Below are positions 59,754 through 64,000 of a DNA stretch of 64,000 bases, in pieces. The DNA is from Pyrenochaeta sp. MPI-SDFR-AT-0127 (lineage: Eukaryota; Ascomycota; Dothideomycetes; Pleosporales; Cucurbitariaceae), in contig JAGTJM010000004.1 of the NCBI GenBank assembly GCA_020747015.1, positions 124,001 to 188,000 of the forward strand, given 5' to 3'. The translations under genes and the position numbers were made by a program. The first letter of the stretch is position 1. The number at the start of each line of letters is the position of its first letter. Below the pieces are notes generated by a model. That model searched no databases. It was given only the letters and a program-made list of their open reading frames with translations, and was not told the origin of the DNA.

Positions 59754-62700
59754 CTATCTACGACTAGCCTCCAATTCCCACTTAACCTTCAAGTCCATCT
59801 TATTCTCATCAAAGTCATGCTGGTAGAGCGAAAGGTCGTCATCACTCTTGCCCTTCATCCGCACTGCTTTTCCTAGAACCTCAAAGAAAGACGGAAGAAT
59901 CCCTCGAGTATAGCGATCGAGATCATCCTGGAACAGGTTGCCTCGACCTTCACTGCATAGACGGCGTCGAACGCTGGCTATGAATTCTTCGCGATCCGTC
60001 TTGTCGGCCACGATCGCTCGCCTCTTCTCCTCAGTGTGTGCAGCCCATTCGCGCGCGATGCTGATATGCAAGTTCACGTGAATTGATGTGGGTGGATGTC
60101 CTTCAAGCGGACGTTCTGGAAGACCAGTGGTAGAGGCTTCGAAACGTCCGCGAATACCAAACACTTGGATCAAATGCTTCGTCCTTGCCAAACGGATTGC
60201 GTTGATGTTCCTAGCCGTCACGTCCTCGGGGTTTGTCAAGCTACAGAAACTTTCGTTACATCCATCAACACCGCAACAAAGTACGGATGGTCCAAAGGGA
60301 TTGGCGAAGGGCACGAGACTGCGGTGCTGCATTGCTGCGCTGGCGTTGATCATTTCACCTTCCTCTTGTGCGAAGATGGACAAGAGTGTCGCTCGGTGTT
60401 CACGCTCCGGCACGGTGAGGGTCGGATCGAGCACAGCGCGCGCGAGATGTTCGGTTTCGTTGATACGAGCGAAGAACGTCTGCGCTGTGCAATGTCCCCT
60501 CAGCTTGAAAAGAAGCCAGAAGAGGATGAGCTGTACTTTTCGCACATGGCTTGACCCGTTGCCAGTGACTTGTGTGCCACCAATGCAAGCTGCGAGCCTC
60601 GAGTTGAAGACTTCATCATCGACTACGAGAGAAGCTGCGCCTCGATCTCTAGGTATCAGAGGGCCATTGAAGTCCTGGTAGATCGTTTCGAGGTACTTTT
60701 GCTTCCATTCCTCGACGAACCCACTGCCATCTATGCGCCTACCGTTCTGTGCCGACTGCAGTTCAGCGAGATATTTGGCAGCAATGGAGTAGACAGTCTT
60801 CGCTGCTTTGAGCTTACGCAACATATCGGCGGAAAACATGCCGGTGCTTCGACCTAGCGCTACCAGGTTGTCGAAGCCGGCTACAGGGTATGTGACAGCA
60901 AAGGACGCGAGTCCATTGTTCTCAAAGTCCTTTGCAACCCATGCCAGGGCCTGTGGAAACTTTACCCAGTCGCCCGTCTCTTTGAAGTCTTCACGGGTCC
61001 GTGTGTTCTGTACAACCTGGTCGAGCACCCACTGAAAGGTTTTGCGTCGCTGCAATGCCTCATGCTGCTCATCACTAGACACCTCTACATCTTCGAGGCC
61101 TGCTCCTGCCCATGGCTTTGTTCGCAGCACTTCTCCAAGGATCGCCATGAACAACTGCCCAACCCCAGCAGCACCAGTAGCTAGCCGCGCAGTCAAAGCC
61201 AGGTACAGCTGATCGTTGATGTACTTCTTGTTACCTCCATCATATTGCACAGCAGGAATGATTGCCGTCAGTGGCTCGTTGTAGATTGACATCCCTTGCG
61301 GCCCCAGTGATGCGCACTGGAAGCAGATGTTCTGGCTGGAGATAAGGTTGACGTTCTTGATCGCCGCTCCAGCAGCCAGCGGGAAGTTGAGTGCAAAGTC
61401 GGTAGTATTGTCTTCCACATTGTCCGCCTGTGCCTGTTTGAAGCAGATCGACATGACCTCCTCTTCGCCGCAGCAGACCAGACAGAAGCCTTTGCAAGAT
61501 GGAGCTTCAAGGTCGATCTTGGCTATGTCAATGGCAGATGTGGAAACTACCACCTCAGCACGTCTGGCCCTGTTGCTTTTGCGGGACAGAATCTCGGCAT
61601 TGAAACTGGCGGCTTCGATTGAGGCCAGAGATCTCAGTGCCGCATCGATGAGTTGGTTGCGCTTCTTTATGCCTTGTTCTTGAGGAGAACCTTCAAAGTT
61701 GGTAATCATATCCTGGTACAATTTGCGATTCTTTTCGTGAGCCTCGCGAAGCTGCCCTTGAAGCGCCTTTCGCTGTTCTTCGCTCAAAGTACTGTCCGCC
61801 ATCTTCACGAGGATGGCTGCTGCGCCAGCTAGATCCTCAAGCTTAGGAACTACCTGCTCGACCTTCTGCCTCTGAACAAATGCCCGTAGCTCAGCGATTC
61901 GGCTTCGAGTCTTGTACGCGACAGCGAGGGTATCAAAAGCTTCATCGGCTAGCAGACTCAGCAAGTCCTTATCGGAGAGCAGCCCAGCCTGCGGGAGCAA
62001 ATCCAGATCTACCTGTACAGCACCATGCTCTTGCTCCCACTCCGCTCCCAGGCTCACGCCTTTTCCGAGACCAGTCCGCGATTCGGCTTTGGTGATCTGT
62101 ATGTTGAGTCTCTTGCAATGTGTGAAGAAAGCAGCCTCGTTCTCAAAGACAGGCATCGCATCCCAGCTCTCCAAATCCTGTGCTGCTGCCGATCCACCAA
62201 GTGAGTTGAAGCATCCTTTCGCAGCAATGACATAGATTCTGCCCGTGTATTTCTCTTTGAACAAGATCAATGTATCCTGAGCACTCGCGAAGAACGAAAT
62301 CCCGACTGAGATATTTGTCGCACTCGGGGTCTTGCCGCGATTCCCCGTGATGACAAAAGCGAGCGGGACATTGAGGATATTGTGCTGTTCAGCCAAATCT
62401 GCTAGCTGATGAACATCTCGATCCAAAATCTCTCCATCGGTCAGCAAGAACCACATATCCGAGGCCTGGACTGTGCTCAGTGCAGCAGGCCTTTTCAAGA
62501 TTGCGGATGGCTGCGTGCCGCCATGGTCTGAAGCCCATCGAATCGAGTTGAAATCCTGTGTAGGAACGTCGCACGAGCTTCCCCATAGAGAGATGGCATC
62601 TACTGGATTCTTGTACGTGTTGTGTATTGCGCCTACAAAGATATGTTGCTGTTTCGCGACGGATCCACATGTTGAACCTGAGTCGTCGACTGCGAAGAAC

Positions 62701-62777
62701 TTGCGGCTTTCAAGAAAAGAGGTATATTCGATGTTTTTATCCTCGGCGGGATCGGGGATGATCTTCCAGCTTGCCAT
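59754..62777 (-). CDS. Large protein with vWA-like N-terminal domain and cysteine clusters, function unknown
   Basis: One uninterrupted 1007-residue frame starts from ATG (MASWKIIPDPAEDKN). Near the N-terminus, FFAVDDSGST (residues 27-36) supplies a D-x-S-x-S metal-ion site, GGT (86-88) could give the conserved Thr, and WFLLTDGEI (109-117) the Asp-Gly. Together these resemble a von Willebrand A MIDAS. Residues about 290-420 are helical and charged (coiled-coil-like). A first Cys cluster lies near 428-490 (GFCLVCCGEEE, SICF, NICFQCASLG). A second is near 836-850 (CCGVDGCNESFC). Both suggest zinc binding. The C-terminus has charged helices. There is no signal peptide or membrane helix, so it is probably cytosolic. 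I do not recognise a named family. Lack of introns over 3 kb is unusual beside its neighbours. Confidence 0.85.
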   Translation of the reverse strand: MASWKIIPDPAEDKNIEYTSFLESRKFFAVDDSGSTCGSVAKQQHIFVGAIHNTYKNPVDAISLWGSSCDVPTQDFNSIRWASDHGGTQPSAILKRPAALSTVQASDMWFLLTDGEILDRDVHQLADLAEQHNILNVPLAFVITGNRGKTPSATNISVGISFFASAQDTLILFKEKYTGRIYVIAAKGCFNSLGGSAAAQDLESWDAMPVFENEAAFFTHCKRLNIQITKAESRTGLGKGVSLGAEWEQEHGAVQVDLDLLPQAGLLSDKDLLSLLADEAFDTLAVAYKTRSRIAELRAFVQRQKVEQVVPKLEDLAGAAAILVKMADSTLSEEQRKALQGQLREAHEKNRKLYQDMITNFEGSPQEQGIKKRNQLIDAALRSLASIEAASFNAEILSRKSNRARRAEVVVSTSAIDIAKIDLEAPSCKGFCLVCCGEEEVMSICFKQAQADNVEDNTTDFALNFPLAAGAAIKNVNLISSQNICFQCASLGPQGMSIYNEPLTAIIPAVQYDGGNKKYINDQLYLALTARLATGAAGVGQLFMAILGEVLRTKPWAGAGLEDVEVSSDEQHEALQRRKTFQWVLDQVVQNTRTREDFKETGDWVKFPQALAWVAKDFENNGLASFAVTYPVAGFDNLVALGRSTGMFSADMLRKLKAAKTVYSIAAKYLAELQSAQNGRRIDGSGFVEEWKQKYLETIYQDFNGPLIPRDRGAASLVVDDEVFNSRLAACIGGTQVTGNGSSHVRKVQLILFWLLFKLRGHCTAQTFFARINETEHLARAVLDPTLTVPEREHRATLLSIFAQEEGEMINASAAMQHRSLVPFANPFGPSVLCCGVDGCNESFCSLTNPEDVTARNINAIRLARTKHLIQVFGIRGRFEASTTGLPERPLEGHPPTSIHVNLHISIAREWAAHTEEKRRAIVADKTDREEFIASVRRRLCSEGRGNLFQDDLDRYTRGILPSFFEVLGKAVRMKGKSDDDLSLYQHDFDENKMDLKVKWELEASRR

Positions 62778-64000
62778 GATGACTTGGAATTCCTAGTTCA
62801 GTCAATTGTACTTCTTGCCAAGTAGATCATGGCTTGACTCACACTACAGCTACGACTCTGTACGTAGATCTCTCAGACTTGCAGAATTTTTTCAAAAGTT
62901 GATGGCTGAGAACAGCTCCGAAAGTTGCTTTGAGCTAAGCTAGATAACCTTAGCTAAATCTCCTGTTTGCTCTCTTGCTTGCTCTCCTGCCCAATTGAGC
63001 TACTGGCTATACAGCCTCCTGTAGAAGCAACTAGAGATCTAGTTATAGTACTGACCTACAAATCTCTTTATGGAAGCAACAAGCTCAGTCACCTGCCTCC
63101 GGTGAGTGTAGATAGTTTGTTGAGTGCTTAAGGAGATCCGTGGTTGCCGACACCACAGAGGGTTCTTTGTGGAATATGATGATATCGAAACCATCTAGAA
63201 ATGCACACGAGTCTTATATACACTCTCTGAATACTCTTCACTCTCTGACTCTTCCATAACGCAGGTCCGTAGGGGTGTCTGACCGGAATGTCAGATTTCA
63301 GGCTTCAGCCACTCACTTCCCTCTTTTGGCTAGCTTTGTGGCTGAAGTTGAGCATACCGCACCAATACACGTACGCATTGTTTTTAATAAAGGGCAAGAG
63401 GGGTTGACTTCGCAATCTGAGATTGCTTACTGGCTATGATGGTTGTTCGAATGAGCAGGGAATAAGGGCGGTGGGGAATACGATGCTGCAAAATGTGGAG
63501 AAGGACGCTGGGCTTGGTAGACTAGCGCCGTTCTCGTATCGTGTCGCCCTTTCTATCGCGGACTCACACTTGGTCTCCACCATTCTCAATGCTAAAAACT
63601 TGACTTGTAGGATTTGGCAAGATTTGGCTAATCGTAAAACACTTGACTCGCTCCAGCCCTTCTCTTGACGCCAGACTACGAACTTCGCTCCAGCCGGTTA
63701 GCTAGCAAATCATCCAAGTATCAGACAGGTTACTAGGCATTAAGAGTTGAATTTCCTAGATAGCAATATCCTTCTGCTCGTATGTAGTTTGTCGGCACAT
63801 GCAGCCGCGAGAAGCTATTCCGCGAGGAGCCTTTCTGTCAAAGCACCATAAATCGGGTCAATGTGCTTCTTTGACTCATTCAAACTGTATTCACAATTAC
63901 AAGTGAGGAATAACCCCCCAGAAAATCTGCGTGACACTATTTAGACGATTTACTGTTACTCATTACTACCTTTGAATGTGATGCTACATATCAATACTCC
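62778..64000. other. Terminal region, no gene recognised
   Basis: About 1.2 kb upstream of the vWA-like gene. Short CTCTC-rich and AGCTA-rich stretches occur at 62930-63060 and 63220-63260, but I could not identify a transposon, RNA or coding exon. It should include the promoter of the vWA-like gene. Confidence 0.45.

Overview
The window is nuclear DNA of a filamentous ascomycete (Pezizomycotina; Dothideomycetes is my best guess from general gene content, not proven). The reasons are short GT-AG introns, mostly 49-99 nt, that restore reading frame exactly; fungal-specific families such as an SreA-type GATA repressor, an Sng1-like protein, CBM18 chitin-binding repeats and a GH79 glucuronidase; and pyrimidine-rich promoters. 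I saw no bacterial operon, CRISPR array or intact transposon.

Layout. 1.3-2.1 kb: a conserved-looking hypothetical protein (-). 3.7-11.7 kb: the very large cell-morphogenesis protein PAG1/TAO3/Furry (-), divergent from NADPH-cytochrome P450 reductase (13.4-15.5 kb, +). 18.9-20.8 kb: a two-RRM RNA-binding protein of the RBMS type (+, five exons). 21.7-26.5 kb: RIO2 kinase (-) and proteasome base subunit RPN1 (+), head to head over 363 bp. 28.1-34.6 kb: three minus-strand genes, SreA-type siderophore repressor, a TVP15-like COPI-associated Golgi membrane protein, and eIF2B alpha. 35.4-37.0 kb: a small hypothetical protein and a stand-alone RapZ C-terminal-domain protein. 39.9-44.4 kb: a 1479-residue secreted chitin-binding protein with five CBM18 domains. 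46.2-46.9 kb: hypothetical (-). 47.2-47.4 kb: an abnormal tRNA-Leu(CAA) gene. 47.8-49.1 kb: a TDT/Mae1-type transporter with a damaged or non-canonical splice site. 51.4 kb: a small orphan ORF. 53.9-55.3 kb: an Sng1-like membrane protein. 56.3-58.1 kb: a GH79 enzyme (-). 59.8-62.8 kb: a 1007-residue vWA-like protein of unknown function (-).

The left half (PAG1 to eIF2B alpha) is dense in housekeeping genes. The right half (from about 35 kb) is gene-poor and holds secreted, transport and orphan proteins separated by long non-coding stretches. There is no single pathway or cluster.

The most unusual object is the tRNA-Leu(CAA) gene. Its D-loop is interrupted by 53 nt with all the hallmarks of a spliceosomal intron (GTAAGT, CTAAC, CAG). 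Removing it restores a canonical D-arm, a related intron-like unit abuts the tRNA 5' end, and the 3' end and terminator are repeated downstream. Other points of interest are an exact ATCWGATAA element upstream of the SreA-type gene, the orphan RapZ-C protein, the vWA protein with two cysteine clusters, and the GT-AT-like junction in the transporter. All exon structures were deduced by eye and need transcript support.
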